A stretch of 64,000 nt of DNA from Natranaerovirga hydrolytica (GTDB lineage: Bacteria; Bacillota; Clostridia; Lachnospirales; DSM-24629), in NCBI RefSeq assembly GCF_004339095.1, contig NZ_SMGQ01000011.1, positions 955,652 to 1,019,651 of the forward strand, given 5' to 3'. The position numbers were made by a program, and so were the translations under genes. Below the pieces are notes generated by a model, which was not told the origin of the DNA, did no database searches, and worked only from the letters and a program-made list of their open reading frames with translations. Every line of letters starts with the position of its first letter. The first letter of the stretch is position 1. Of the stretch, positions 9,236 through 18,034 are shown piece after piece.

Positions 9236-10945
9236 TTATGATACCATTCTATCTATATCTTCACTATTAATAGATTCTTTTTCCAATAATGCCTCGGCTA
9301 CTTTTTCTAAGAAATCTTGATTGTCTTTAAGAAGCTTTTTCGTTTCTTTATACAATGCATTCATTGATTTTCTACATTTATCCACCATTTGACTGTCTTG
9401 TAAACCTTCAATTGCATTCACATTGAATAGCCCTAATTCTTCATCCATACCAAATTTATTAATATAGTCTACAATTAAATTTGAAGCTTTGCTAATATCG
9501 TTACTTGCACCAGTGGTGATATCCTCTCTACCAAAGATTAATTCTTCTGCCACTCGTCCACCTAATAATACTTGTATATTGGATTTGATTTGTTTTTGTG
9601 TTTGATACAATGTGTCTTTAGGTATGCTTAAACTAAACCCACCTGCCCCTCGTACACTGGGTATAATGGTTACTTTAGAAATATAATGCTCTGGTAACAA
9701 TAATTTTGTAACGACAGCGTGTCCCGCTTCATGGTAAGCTGTAATTTCTCTATCTTTTTTTGAAATATAACTTCTATCTTTTTTCTCTGCCCCTGCTATT
9801 ACTGTATAAAAGGCTTTATCTATATGATTTTGACGAATATATTTTTCACTGTCATTGGCTGCAAATATGGCTGCTTCATTAATAAGGTTTTCTAACATGG
9901 CACCACTAAAATATACAGTTGACTTTGCAAGACTTTTTAAGCATACATCTTCTGCTAAAGGCTTTTCATTGGCATATAATTCTATGATTTTTTGTCTCGC
10001 ATTAACATCTGGCAAACCAATCTCTATTTGTCGGTCAAATCTTCCCGGACGAAGCAAGGCTTCATCTAAAGTATCTAATCGATTGGTTGCACCAATAACA
10101 ATAATGCCATTGCTATCATTAAATCCTGACATCTCTGTTAGTAATGCATTTAGGGTTTGATCTCTTTCATCATTACTTGCTGAAGAACTTCTACCTCTTG
10201 CTTTACCAATGGCATCTATTTCATCTATGAAAATAACGGCTTTTTCACTCTTTTTAGCTTTGGTAAATAAACTTCGGATTCGATTTGCCCCTACACCCAC
10301 ATACATTTGTACAAAGTCAGAACCACTCATGGCATAAAAGGGTACATTGGCTTCTCCTGCAATGGCTTTTGCCATTAAAGTTTTACCTGTCCCTGGAGGA
10401 CCATATAACAATAGCCCTCTTGGCATTTTGGCACCCACATCAGTGTATTTTTCTGGTTTTTTTATGAAATTGATAACATCTTCTACCATAGCTTTGGCTT
10501 CTACATTACCTGCTACTTGTCCTAGTAAAATATTGGATTGATCATTATTCTTATTGGTATCTTTTATTAATTTTTTATCCTTACCCCCATAACGGCTGTA
10601 ATAAAAAATGCCCCCTGCAATGGATAAAACCAGTAGGACTTGTAGATTCCTTGTTATGCCATTACCTGTTGCATAGTGTACCTCAATATCTTCTAATAAT
10701 AAAAAAGATATAAAATCATCGGTTCTTGGATGAGGTACTTCATAAGTTGCTTCATTATTTAATGTCACCACAAAAGAAGTACTTCCCTCTTCTAATACAA
10801 CTTCTTTCACATTACCTTCGTCTATTGCTGTTAAAAATGTATTATATGTCATTGTATCTATAGAATTGTCTAAAAAATAATTCCCTATTAATCCAATACC
10901 AGCAATAATTATAATTGCTACGATTGCTATATATTCTTTCTTCAC
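9236..10945 (-). CDS. ftsH: ATP-dependent zinc metalloprotease FtsH
   Basis: 569 aa from the GTG at 10945, which has GGAGGT 6 nt upstream; the ATG further up (10978) lies before that SD and is less likely. Two N-terminal membrane helices flank a short (~70 aa) extracytoplasmic domain. The AAA module carries Walker A GPPGTGKT, Walker [13 protein letters not shown] and the SRH region '[18 protein letters not shown]'. The zinc motif HEAGH and a later Asp-containing helix form the protease. FtsH degrades misfolded membrane proteins and short-lived regulators. It is shorter at the C terminus than housekeeping FtsH proteins (often 600-700 aa), so it may be a second copy. It appears to be alone in its transcription unit. 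Confidence 0.93.
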   Translation of the reverse strand: MKKEYIAIVAIIIIAGIGLIGNYFLDNSIDTMTYNTFLTAIDEGNVKEVVLEEGSTSFVVTLNNEATYEVPHPRTDDFISFLLLEDIEVHYATGNGITRNLQVLLVLSIAGGIFYYSRYGGKDKKLIKDTNKNNDQSNILLGQVAGNVEAKAMVEDVINFIKKPEKYTDVGAKMPRGLLLYGPPGTGKTLMAKAIAGEANVPFYAMSGSDFVQMYVGVGANRIRSLFTKAKKSEKAVIFIDEIDAIGKARGRSSSASNDERDQTLNALLTEMSGFNDSNGIIVIGATNRLDTLDEALLRPGRFDRQIEIGLPDVNARQKIIELYANEKPLAEDVCLKSLAKSTVYFSGAMLENLINEAAIFAANDSEKYIRQNHIDKAFYTVIAGAEKKDRSYISKKDREITAYHEAGHAVVTKLLLPEHYISKVTIIPSVRGAGGFSLSIPKDTLYQTQKQIKSNIQVLLGGRVAEELIFGREDITTGASNDISKASNLIVDYINKFGMDEELGLFNVNAIEGLQDSQMVDKCRKSMNALYKETKKLLKDNQDFLEKVAEALLEKESINSEDIDRMVS

Positions 10946-11135
10946 ACGTACACCTCCAAGGCTCATTCTGGTTAACATAACTCATCTATTTCATTGTAAC
11001 GTCTATTTGAAGGTATATCTAGTAAAAAAATATGGAATTATTTATATTCCTACAATAAAATGGATTTAAGCTAACATAGCAACTCAAACCCATTTTTCCA
11101 ACTGCTTCTAATGTATCTTTTTCTTTTATTAATAT

Positions 11136-11185
11136 GAAAGTGTCATCAGCAAACTTGCTCCCAAGGATTTGGAGATGACACTTTC
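11136..11185. repeat. Perfect 12-bp inverted repeat upstream of ftsH
   Basis: GAAAGTGTCATC (11136-11147) is repeated inverted at 11174-11185 with a 26-bp loop. No T tract follows on either strand, so it is not a standard terminator. Immediately to the right (11186-11231) is a second, weaker dyad (TTGAAAC...GTTTCAA, AACCTTG...CAAGGTT). Together they could be a miniature mobile element end or an RNA structure. Confidence 0.6.
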
Positions 11186-11258
11186 ATTGAAACCTTGTGC
11201 CTGTAGCGCAGCGGAAGACATGTTTCAAGGTTAATATGCCTATGAATGAGTACTACCG

Positions 11259-11690
11259 CTAATAAAATGGTATATAACGTCTTTTCATTTTTAAGTCAAT
11301 TTTTTCTACTTTTACACTTTCATCCTCTATCCAAGTTAAATTGACTGTTAGTTTATCCGTTGAATTAATCTGTCTACCAAAGCAATAATCCACAAGGGAT
11401 AGATTACTTGAATCTTCTAATTGAGGTATATCCTGAGAAGTTATTGTTTCTATAAATTTATTATTGATATACAAACCATAATTCTCTACAAAAACCTCTT
11501 CATCACCTTGCCAATAAAGGCTACCTTCCCATTCTGCAGGTGCAATAACAGATATTTTTTCATATACTATCTTCCATTCCCCATCTTCTGTCGTACCTAC
11601 CCATATTGGTGCTCTCATTAATCCATGTAGTAAACTTACCAATCCTAGAAATATAATAATTCCTATAATCACTTTAATTTTATTAGACAT
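11259..11690 (-). CDS. Hypothetical membrane-anchored protein
   Basis: 143 aa. Residues 5-25 are a membrane helix ('VIIGIIIFLGLVSLLHGLM') and the rest is an extracytoplasmic domain with many beta-strand-like segments ('EDGEWKIVYEKISVIAPAEWEGSLYWQGDEEVFVENYGLYIN'). SD GGGGGAAG precedes the ATG, so it is very likely expressed. I do not recognise the family. Neighbours (FtsH and an unrelated plus-strand gene) give no functional hint. Confidence 0.65.
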   Translation of the reverse strand: MSNKIKVIIGIIIFLGLVSLLHGLMRAPIWVGTTEDGEWKIVYEKISVIAPAEWEGSLYWQGDEEVFVENYGLYINNKFIETITSQDIPQLEDSSNLSLVDYCFGRQINSTDKLTVNLTWIEDESVKVEKIDLKMKRRYIPFY

Positions 11691-11948
11691 CCAAACACTT
11701 CCCCCTATATAAGCTTATATATACACCTATGCTTCGTATGAATCTTACCTGAAAGCAAATTAATTATTTTGCCAAATATTATAATTTTATTATATATTAG
11801 TATATTTTTTTGTCAATAACAAGACTATCTATATATTATCAACATTGTTTTACTAATAATTTCATTGCTATCATTAGCGAAACAATCTATAATATAGCTT
11901 AATAAACTGATGATTCTTTTATACTATTGATTATAAGGGGGATATAAT

Positions 11949-12365
11949 ATGTGTCATTTTATAATTGGGATTTCTGAGATACCAATCTTAGAAAAGGACA
12001 TTCAATATATGCAAACTCATGAACAGATTAGTATTATTGATGTCTCTACTATTATCAATAAAAATGATGAATTTTTTTATTACGAAATTCTACATGGTGG
12101 ATGTTCATGCGCTATTCTAAACGGAGAAGATAGATTAAAAAATGCAGTATGTGATTTAATATCCAAATATCTTAAGCAAAGTAATTTTAATCTATTCATT
12201 TATGAAGATACTGGAGGGTATTTTAATATAGAAGATCTATATACTTATATTATAAGCACCCCTAAATGTATAACCCATTTAGAGGATTTCATATTTAGCT
12301 TTTATTCCTTAACACTATGCACAGAGAAGCAATATCTATTAAAAATTAATTCAAGTGACCAATGA
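11949..12365 (+). CDS. Hypothetical protein, convergent with cblS
   Basis: 138 aa soluble protein starting MCHFIIGISEIPILEKDIQYMQ. SD AAGGGGG lies 8 nt before the ATG. Several Cys residues occur (including 'GGCSCAIL' and 'PKCITH'), but not in a clear metal-binding pattern. The last 20 bp overlap the 3' end of cblS on the other strand. No family recognised. The coding case rests on the SD and on the ORF being long for this AT-rich DNA. Confidence 0.6.
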   Translation: MCHFIIGISEIPILEKDIQYMQTHEQISIIDVSTIINKNDEFFYYEILHGGCSCAILNGEDRLKNAVCDLISKYLKQSNFNLFIYEDTGGYFNIEDLYTYIISTPKCITHLEDFIFSFYSLTLCTEKQYLLKINSSDQ

Positions 12366-13098
12366 CCTGAATAGGCAATTTATTATTCTCCAACACAATT
12401 TCATTAACTTTTTCTATATGAACCGTCACAAGCACGCAAGTTGCTGGTCCTGCTGACGCTTTTAAATCCAATGCGTTGTTTGTATAGTTGATATGACGTT
12501 GATTATAAGAAGCGATGCATTGGGCTTCATAATCAATGCCTTTAGAGCCTACTGGAACCACTTCATTTATAAAGGGCATTCCTTTTAGTTTCTTTATATC
12601 CAATAACTGGATGATCTCACCTTTTTTATGAATGATTTCTTCTTCCACTAACCTTTCTCCCATTTTTGGTAAGCCAATTAAAACCAAAGCGTCCCCTTTT
12701 TGGGATTTTGTTTGATTGACTCTCTCTTTTTTAATTCTTCCAATAACCGTAACCCCTATTGCAGTTTGTACCACAGGAATATTTTCTTCAGTAGAACCTG
12801 TCATTAATTGTTCACTGGATAATCCAGCTTTTTGCATTGCTTGTTTTACACCTGATAGAATGACTTCTCCATCTCCCTCTAATGCTACAGACAATGTATC
12901 TACAACGGATAGTATGTCACCACCTATAGCCATGTTCTCTGCTAATGCCACTGCTGTTGTAAAGTACCCTACATAAAATGGGTCTACTTTTACTTGATCC
13001 ATTGTTTTATTGCCTACACCACCACAAGAATCGCAAGTAATGATTAAATAATCGTCTTGAGTGATAGGACTTAGAAATACATCACGAATTTTTTTCAT
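12346..13098 (-). CDS. cblS: Alpha-ribazole kinase CblS (AIR synthase-like fold)
   Basis: 250 aa of the PurM/ThiL-like ATP-binding fold: 'DDYLIITCDSCGGVGNKTMDQVKVDPFYVGYFTTAVALAENMAIGGD' and 'KKGDALVLIGLPKMGERL'-type strands. CblS is known from Listeria and Geobacillus to phosphorylate alpha-ribazole to alpha-ribazole phosphate, bypassing CobT. Placing it directly after the transporter gene cblT and the CobC phosphatase supports this over ThiL or PurM. The ATG at 13098 is chosen because GGAGGG sits 4 nt upstream; the earlier Met at 13110 precedes that SD. Last gene of the late-cobalamin operon. Confidence 0.87.
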   Translation of the reverse strand: MKKIRDVFLSPITQDDYLIITCDSCGGVGNKTMDQVKVDPFYVGYFTTAVALAENMAIGGDILSVVDTLSVALEGDGEVILSGVKQAMQKAGLSSEQLMTGSTEENIPVVQTAIGVTVIGRIKKERVNQTKSQKGDALVLIGLPKMGERLVEEEIIHKKGEIIQLLDIKKLKGMPFINEVVPVGSKGIDYEAQCIASYNQRHINYTNNALDLKASAGPATCVLVTVHIEKVNEIVLENNKLPIQVIGHLN

Positions 13099-13120
13099 AT
13101 GACCCTCCAAAAAAACTTCC

Positions 13121-13621
13121 TTAATTTTTTCTTACAGATGGACTTTTAATAATGGAATGTAAAATCCCTGCAATAACTATATTCACGAAAGAAGCAATGG
13201 TTAATGGCACAAACATTGCTGTAAAGACTGCCATTCCAGCGTATTCATAACCCATTAAAGTCATTGTATAAGCACTGATGGCTAAAGCCACTGGTCCATT
13301 AAGTAAGGTTGCTATAATAATGGCTATGTATAGATTTAATTTGTTTGTTATATAACCAAATAGAAAGCAAGTAACTGCCATTACAATAGCCACGACTAAA
13401 TGAATGGGTAATGTCATCGGGAACCCACTACTTAAAGACGTCAATAGATGCCCAAAAAATCCTACAATTCCACCTATTGTTGGTGAAATTAATATTGCTC
13501 CTAAGAAAGCTGGCATTGAATCGAAGGCTATGCTTCCTTGTATCTTTAGTTGAGCACCTATAAAAGATAATGCAATTAAAACACCTAGATATACCAATTG
13601 ATTGGTTTTATTTTTACTCAT
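13121..13621 (-). CDS. cblT: Alpha-ribazole ECF transporter S component CblT
   Basis: 166 aa with five to six membrane helices, typical of ECF S components: 'LGVLIALSFIGAQLKIQGSIAFDSMPAFLGAILISPTIGGIVGFFGHLLTSL'. CblT imports alpha-ribazole for CblS. The start at 13621 has AAAGGAGAG upstream and overlaps the cobC stop by 8 nt, a sign of translational coupling. The energising ECF-A/A'/T subunits are not in the window and are usually shared with other S components. Confidence 0.88.
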   Translation of the reverse strand: MSKNKTNQLVYLGVLIALSFIGAQLKIQGSIAFDSMPAFLGAILISPTIGGIVGFFGHLLTSLSSGFPMTLPIHLVVAIVMAVTCFLFGYITNKLNLYIAIIIATLLNGPVALAISAYTMTLMGYEYAGMAVFTAMFVPLTIASFVNIVIAGILHSIIKSPSVRKN

Positions 13622-14228
13622 TATTTTTCTCTCCTTTTGTATGATTATCATTTATTTTAAATAATTGTCCTTGTCCATTTTGATAAACCACTTGCATTAG
13701 CTGGCCATGTTTGATTTTATAGTCCCACCCTTGACCTTCTTTTAAATTTAACAAGTATTCAAGCATTTCTTTTATGACTCTACCATGACTAACTATAAGA
13801 ACAGATGAATGGGTCATATTAGCCAATTCTTTTGCAAATGACACAACTCTTTTTCTAAAGTCTAAAAAATTTTCTCCATTTGGGATGGTATAGGTTTCAT
13901 AATGATTTAAATAGTGTTCATAGACTTTGGGATGTTGTTTTTCAACTTCCCCTAATGTTAAATTTTCTAATATGCCAAACCCCATTTCTTCAAGGCGTTG
14001 ATCACATTCTAAACTTACATCTTTTGTATAAGCAATGGCTTCTGCCAAATCTTTGGTTCGTTTTAAGGGACTGGCTATTATTTTTTCTATATTGATTTTT
14101 TCTAATTGGCCAAGGATTGTGTTAACTTGTTCTTCTCCTGTCATCGTATAGGGATAATGGGATTTGCCATAAATGATCTTATTAACATTTCCTTGGGTTT
14201 CAGGGTGTCTTACGATATATATGTCCAT
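13614..14228 (-). CDS. cobC: Alpha-ribazole-5'-phosphate phosphatase (histidine phosphatase family)
   Basis: 204 aa from the ATG at 14228 (MDIYIVRHPETQGN), preceded by GGGGGC. The catalytic motif is RHPET, where the family usually has RHGET; the second His is in 'VLIVSHGRVIKEML' and the acid is in 'LEEMGFGILENLT'. CobC removes the phosphate from alpha-ribazole phosphate or from adenosylcobalamin phosphate, the last step of nucleotide loop assembly. The gene overlaps cobS by 19 nt and cblT by 8 nt. The Gly-to-Pro change next to the catalytic His is also seen in some functional family members, so I do not call it inactive. Confidence 0.88.
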   Translation of the reverse strand: MDIYIVRHPETQGNVNKIIYGKSHYPYTMTGEEQVNTILGQLEKINIEKIIASPLKRTKDLAEAIAYTKDVSLECDQRLEEMGFGILENLTLGEVEKQHPKVYEHYLNHYETYTIPNGENFLDFRKRVVSFAKELANMTHSSVLIVSHGRVIKEMLEYLLNLKEGQGWDYKIKHGQLMQVVYQNGQGQLFKINDNHTKGEKNNE

Positions 14229-14944
14229 AATACGCCCCCAATAGCTATAAAGATTAAAAAGATAACCTGAGATACTTCTATCACACACCCAATAACATCT
14301 CCTGTAATCCCACCTAAGAATCGATTGATTCTTTGAGCAATAATATAGCTCATGATTAACGTAAGGATAAAGGCTATAAAAATGATTTCGCCTAATAAAA
14401 ACGTTATAATGCTTCCAAAAACAACTGCACCTATAGCCGTTACATAGGTTGCTGAATCGACCATTGCCTTCCCCATACCTGTTTCTTTTGCATACCTAAA
14501 AACACCTGATACAAACAAACCCATTACACGACCTACAATGGGAAATGCAAAAACAACTTTAAAACTAGGCTCTAAAAAAATATACAGTCCTAAAAAATAC
14601 AGCACTAAGGCAATGACACCAAAAGTGCCTACTAAACTATCGGACATTATTTCAAAAACCCTTTCTTTTTTTCTGCAACTAAAAATGCCATCACATACAT
14701 CTGCCAACCCATCTATATGTAAGCCACCAACAATGATCAAATAAGCAACGATGATTAAAAAGTTTAAATATTCCCTGGGTAAAAATGGATTGAATAAGGT
14801 GATTAAAGACAATAATCCACCAATTATAACACCTATAATTGGAAAATACACAACACCTTTAATAAATGTCTTTTCATCAAATTCAAATGTAATGGGTATT
14901 GGTATTCGTGTTAAAAACGTTAACATTAATAAAAAAGATTTCAT
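14210..14944 (-). CDS. cobS: Adenosylcobinamide-GDP ribazoletransferase
   Basis: 244 aa integral membrane protein. 'MLTFLTRIPIP', 'PIIGVIIGGLL', 'LHIDGLADVCDGIFSCRKKERVFEIMSDSLVGTFGVIALVLYFLGLY' and 'FPIVGRVMG' are CobS hallmarks; the D-G-L-A-D-x-x-D-G motif binds Mg. CobS joins AdoCbi-GDP to alpha-ribazole (phosphate). The start at 14944 has GAGGTG 4 nt upstream and follows the cobU stop. Confidence 0.94.
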   Translation of the reverse strand: MKSFLLMLTFLTRIPIPITFEFDEKTFIKGVVYFPIIGVIIGGLLSLITLFNPFLPREYLNFLIIVAYLIIVGGLHIDGLADVCDGIFSCRKKERVFEIMSDSLVGTFGVIALVLYFLGLYIFLEPSFKVVFAFPIVGRVMGLFVSGVFRYAKETGMGKAMVDSATYVTAIGAVVFGSIITFLLGEIIFIAFILTLIMSYIIAQRINRFLGGITGDVIGCVIEVSQVIFLIFIAIGGVLWTYIS

Positions 14945-14957
14945 ACTACACCTCTTA

Positions 14958-15518
14958 TCATTTAATCTTGACAGGAATGCCTGATACAACTAAATAAACT
15001 TCATCAGATAATTCAGCAAGATATTGATTAACCCTACCTGCTATATCACGAAAGATATTACCTAGTCTATAAGCTGGTACAAGGCCATAACCCACTTCAT
15101 TGGTTACCACAATTAAATTTTTTTCTTGTTCTTTCATCAACCCGATCAAACCATTGATGACTTTTATGATATCAGCTTCTACTTTTTCAATGGCTTCTAA
15201 TGAACACGTATCATAATCAAGATCTTGATCAAACATTATGTTGGTAATCATTATTGTAATGCAATCCAGTAGAAAGGTGTCACTATTGATAAAATGTGGG
15301 TCTTTAAGGAGATGGTCAAACCCTTGATACATTTCAAATGTATGCCATCCTTTTGGGCGTGACGCTTTGTGTTTTTCAATTCTATCTGACATATCTTTGT
15401 CGATTGCTTTTGCTGTTGCTATGTAGCTTATTGACTGACCGATTCCATTGGTCTTTTTCTCTGCAAAGGTACTTTTACCACTTCTAGCACCACCTGTAAC
15501 CATAATTACCTTACCCAT
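14958..15518 (-). CDS. cobU: Adenosylcobinamide kinase / guanylyltransferase
   Basis: 186 aa, the usual CobU length. P-loop GGARSGKST near the N terminus, 'YIATAKAIDKDMSDRIEKHKASRPKGWHTFE' carries the guanylylated His region (RIxxHKxxRPxxWxTxE), and 'LIVVTNEVGYGLVPAYRLGNIFRDIAGRVNQYLA' is the conserved C-terminal block. It phosphorylates adenosylcobinamide and forms AdoCbi-GDP. It lies 14 nt after the MazG-like gene. Confidence 0.95.
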   Translation of the reverse strand: MGKVIMVTGGARSGKSTFAEKKTNGIGQSISYIATAKAIDKDMSDRIEKHKASRPKGWHTFEMYQGFDHLLKDPHFINSDTFLLDCITIMITNIMFDQDLDYDTCSLEAIEKVEADIIKVINGLIGLMKEQEKNLIVVTNEVGYGLVPAYRLGNIFRDIAGRVNQYLAELSDEVYLVVSGIPVKIK

Positions 15519-15532
15519 ACATATTCTCCCAT

Positions 15533-15853
15533 CTATTTTTCATAAGTTTTTACTAATTTTATGCCTTGTAAAAAACCACCACGTTCTTCTTTTTTCTGTT
15601 CTCGTATGCTTTCTAACGTTTCAATGTCTATTTTTCGATGTGCTAATATGCCATCAATCACTTCCATTATATCTGCTAATTCTTCTATGGCTCCTGATTC
15701 AATATATTCTTCAACTTCTTCTCTTAACTTATCCTTTAAGAACCCTTCAAGTGCTTCTTGTTCTATTTGTTCTACGATACATTCTTTACCGCTTTTATGA
15801 ATAATATCAGGTATCTTGTCTCTTACCAATTTATTGTATATTTTTTCACCCAT
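15533..15853 (-). CDS. MazG-like nucleotide pyrophosphohydrolase
   Basis: 106 aa all-helical protein beginning MGEKIYNKLVRDKIPDII, the signature of small phosphoribosyl-ATP pyrophosphohydrolase-like/MazG-like proteins. Acidic metal-binding residues appear as 'LREEVEEYIES' and 'IEELADIMEVID' (EExxE...ExxD). It sits 3 nt after cobD and 14 nt before cobU in the cobalamin operon. A direct role in the pathway is not established; house-cleaning of aberrant nucleotides used by CobU is one possibility. Reaction inferred from family only. Confidence 0.85.
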   Translation of the reverse strand: MGEKIYNKLVRDKIPDIIHKSGKECIVEQIEQEALEGFLKDKLREEVEEYIESGAIEELADIMEVIDGILAHRKIDIETLESIREQKKEERGGFLQGIKLVKTYEK

Positions 15854-15856
15854 AAT

Positions 15857-16945
15857 TTAATCCCCCTTTGCGAGACAATTGTCTATCTCTTGTATTAACA
15901 TATCATTATCTGCTCTTGATTTAACGGCTATACGTATGTATGTTTCATCTAGTCCTATAAAATCCGTACATTTTCTAAGATAAATAGGGGGTTGTCTCAT
16001 TTTTAAAGCTTCCATTAATTGCTGCGCCTTATGATAATGTATTAATAAAAAGTTCGTTGAACTCCAAAAAGCTTTTATGCCTTTCATCTTGTTAAGTGCT
16101 GCGTATAAAAAATCTTTTTCCCTATTCAGCCAATCTTGTATGCTTTGATGATTTGTTTCATTAAGTAGTGGCTTAATTGCACTTAACGCCAATGCATTCA
16201 TTGTCCAAGGTTCTTTATACCTGTACATCTTGTCAATAAATTCTGAACTTCCAAAAGCAACACCTAATCTCAAACCGGGCACACCATAATACTTTGTTAA
16301 GGATTGTATACAAACCACATTTTCCAACAACAATTCTCTAGAACTCTTTCCTGTAGATAATTCTATAAAGGATTCGTCTAACATTAGAAAACCCTTCCAC
16401 TGAGAGATTGCCTCACTGATTTTTCTTATGGCTTCATTATTCAATAATTGACCTGTTGGGTTATTAGGGTTACATAAAACAATACACTCTGGCGTTATTT
16501 TTTTAATCTCTTTTATAAAAGCCCCTACATTGATTTGAAATTGCTCATTTTTTTCCAAGACATAGTGATACACCTTTGAACCCACTGTGTAAAATGCTCT
16601 TTCATACTCATTAAAAGTAGGCGAAATAACAATTACTTTGTTAGGTTTTAAAGCTCTCGCGTATAAGTAAATGAGTTCTATTGCACCATTGCCTAGTATA
16701 ATATGACTTTTTGGCATGTTGTAATACTCAGATAGTGTTTGAATGGCAGAGGTTCCTATGATTTCTGGATATTGATGAATATCTGTTAACTTTTCTATTA
16801 GGGCTTGATGAACTTGTGGTGACATAGCCATCGGATTGATATTGACACTAAAGTCCAAGCCTTTTTTCTTAAAACCGCCTCCATGTTGGTTCATTTTCTT
16901 TTCATTTGTAATCAGATTGTATGTTGATGGGACAATATAACTCAT
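15857..16945 (-). CDS. cobD: L-threonine-O-3-phosphate decarboxylase (CobD type)
   Basis: 362 aa fold-type I PLP enzyme. 'HGGGFKKKGLDFSVNINPMAMSPQVHQALIEKL' is the CobD N terminus, 'NPNNPTGQLL' binds the cofactor ring and the PLP lysine is in 'VCIQSLTKYYGVPGLRLGVAFG'. It makes (R)-1-amino-2-propanol phosphate, the substrate of CbiB, which is encoded 10 nt upstream. The close relative HisC is less likely given the context. SD GAGGAG precedes the ATG. Confidence 0.92.
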   Translation of the reverse strand: MSYIVPSTYNLITNEKKMNQHGGGFKKKGLDFSVNINPMAMSPQVHQALIEKLTDIHQYPEIIGTSAIQTLSEYYNMPKSHIILGNGAIELIYLYARALKPNKVIVISPTFNEYERAFYTVGSKVYHYVLEKNEQFQINVGAFIKEIKKITPECIVLCNPNNPTGQLLNNEAIRKISEAISQWKGFLMLDESFIELSTGKSSRELLLENVVCIQSLTKYYGVPGLRLGVAFGSSEFIDKMYRYKEPWTMNALALSAIKPLLNETNHQSIQDWLNREKDFLYAALNKMKGIKAFWSSTNFLLIHYHKAQQLMEALKMRQPPIYLRKCTDFIGLDETYIRIAVKSRADNDMLIQEIDNCLAKGD

Positions 16946-16955
16946 AGCAAACTCC

Positions 16956-17903
16956 TCATATGATTAAAAATAGGGTTAATAACATAACACTAATTCCTTC
17001 TGAAAGATACATCACTTTAATGGTATGATGAATCATCGAAGCATTTGGATTCGTCTTTTGATCACCTATTGTAGGCTTTTCTACGACTTTATCAAAATAA
17101 GTATGGGTTCCTCCCAGTTGTATGTTTAATGCGCCTGCTATGACAGATTCTGGATAAGCACAATTAGGGCTTTTATGATTTCTTCTATCTCTTATTAAGA
17201 TTCTAATGCTATTTTTCCAATCCAACTTCAAACAATATGTGGCTATTACCATAACCAAACTGCCTATCCTAGCAGGTATATAATTAAGAATGTCGTCTAA
17301 CTTTGCTGATGCATAGCCTATTTCACGATAAGGTTCAACATTATATCCCACCATAGAATCTAAGGTGTTAACTGTTTTATAGAGATATAAACATTGAACA
17401 GGCATTCCGATTAAAAATCCTATGCCAATATAAAACAATGGGGCAATGACACCGTCTATGGTGTTTTCTGCTGTTGTTTCTATGGCACCTTTAATGATTT
17501 CTTCTTCCGTTAATTGTGAGGTGTCCCTTCCTACAAGGTAAGACAAGCTTTTTCTACCGGTTTGGATATCTTGAGTCAACCCTTTTATAACTTTTTTGAC
17601 TTCAACTGATAAACATTTTGCAGCTAGTCCAGTATACATCAAATAGATGGTTATGATTTGAACAAGGACTGGCGATACCCATTGGGCTAAAAACAATAGA
17701 CATTGAATGATTGCCACAACACTTAATATGGTACCTATTGCTAATAAAAATCCACCTGCAAATAAATTTTTAATGTGTTTTCTTATGTTATTTTCCTGAT
17801 ACTGAATCAGTTTACCAATGTATATAATAGGATGTTTCCAATTGGGTGGATCACCTAATATCCAATCTAATAAAACACTGCTTAAAAGTAATAATGCATT
17901 CAT
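16956..17903 (-). CDS. cbiB: Adenosylcobinamide-phosphate synthase
   Basis: 315 aa membrane protein. 'LLLSSVLLDWILGDPPNWKHPIIYIGKLI', 'YLVGRDTSQLTEEEIIKGAIETTAENTIDGVIAPLFY', and 'YASAKLDDILNYIPARIGSLVMV' are the CbiB blocks. It attaches aminopropanol phosphate to adenosylcobyric acid. It shares the operon with cbiP (131 nt upstream) and cobD (10 nt downstream). Confidence 0.94.
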   Translation of the reverse strand: MNALLLLSSVLLDWILGDPPNWKHPIIYIGKLIQYQENNIRKHIKNLFAGGFLLAIGTILSVVAIIQCLLFLAQWVSPVLVQIITIYLMYTGLAAKCLSVEVKKVIKGLTQDIQTGRKSLSYLVGRDTSQLTEEEIIKGAIETTAENTIDGVIAPLFYIGIGFLIGMPVQCLYLYKTVNTLDSMVGYNVEPYREIGYASAKLDDILNYIPARIGSLVMVIATYCLKLDWKNSIRILIRDRRNHKSPNCAYPESVIAGALNIQLGGTHTYFDKVVEKPTIGDQKTNPNASMIHHTIKVMYLSEGISVMLLTLFLII

Positions 17904-18034
17904 AACAAACCTTTCTTATGGATTCACTTATTTGTATTGTCTCTTATTTTGCTATATCTTTGTATAAGAACCATTAATCATCTTAACCTCTATAACGGTT
18001 TATCATTATACAGCATAGATCCTTTTTCATCTCA

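Noticed and set aside
13614-14228. CobC as inactive because of RHPET instead of RHGET
   Set aside because: The catalytic His and Arg and the second SHG motif are intact and the gene is tightly coupled in the operon; variation at that position does occur in the family.
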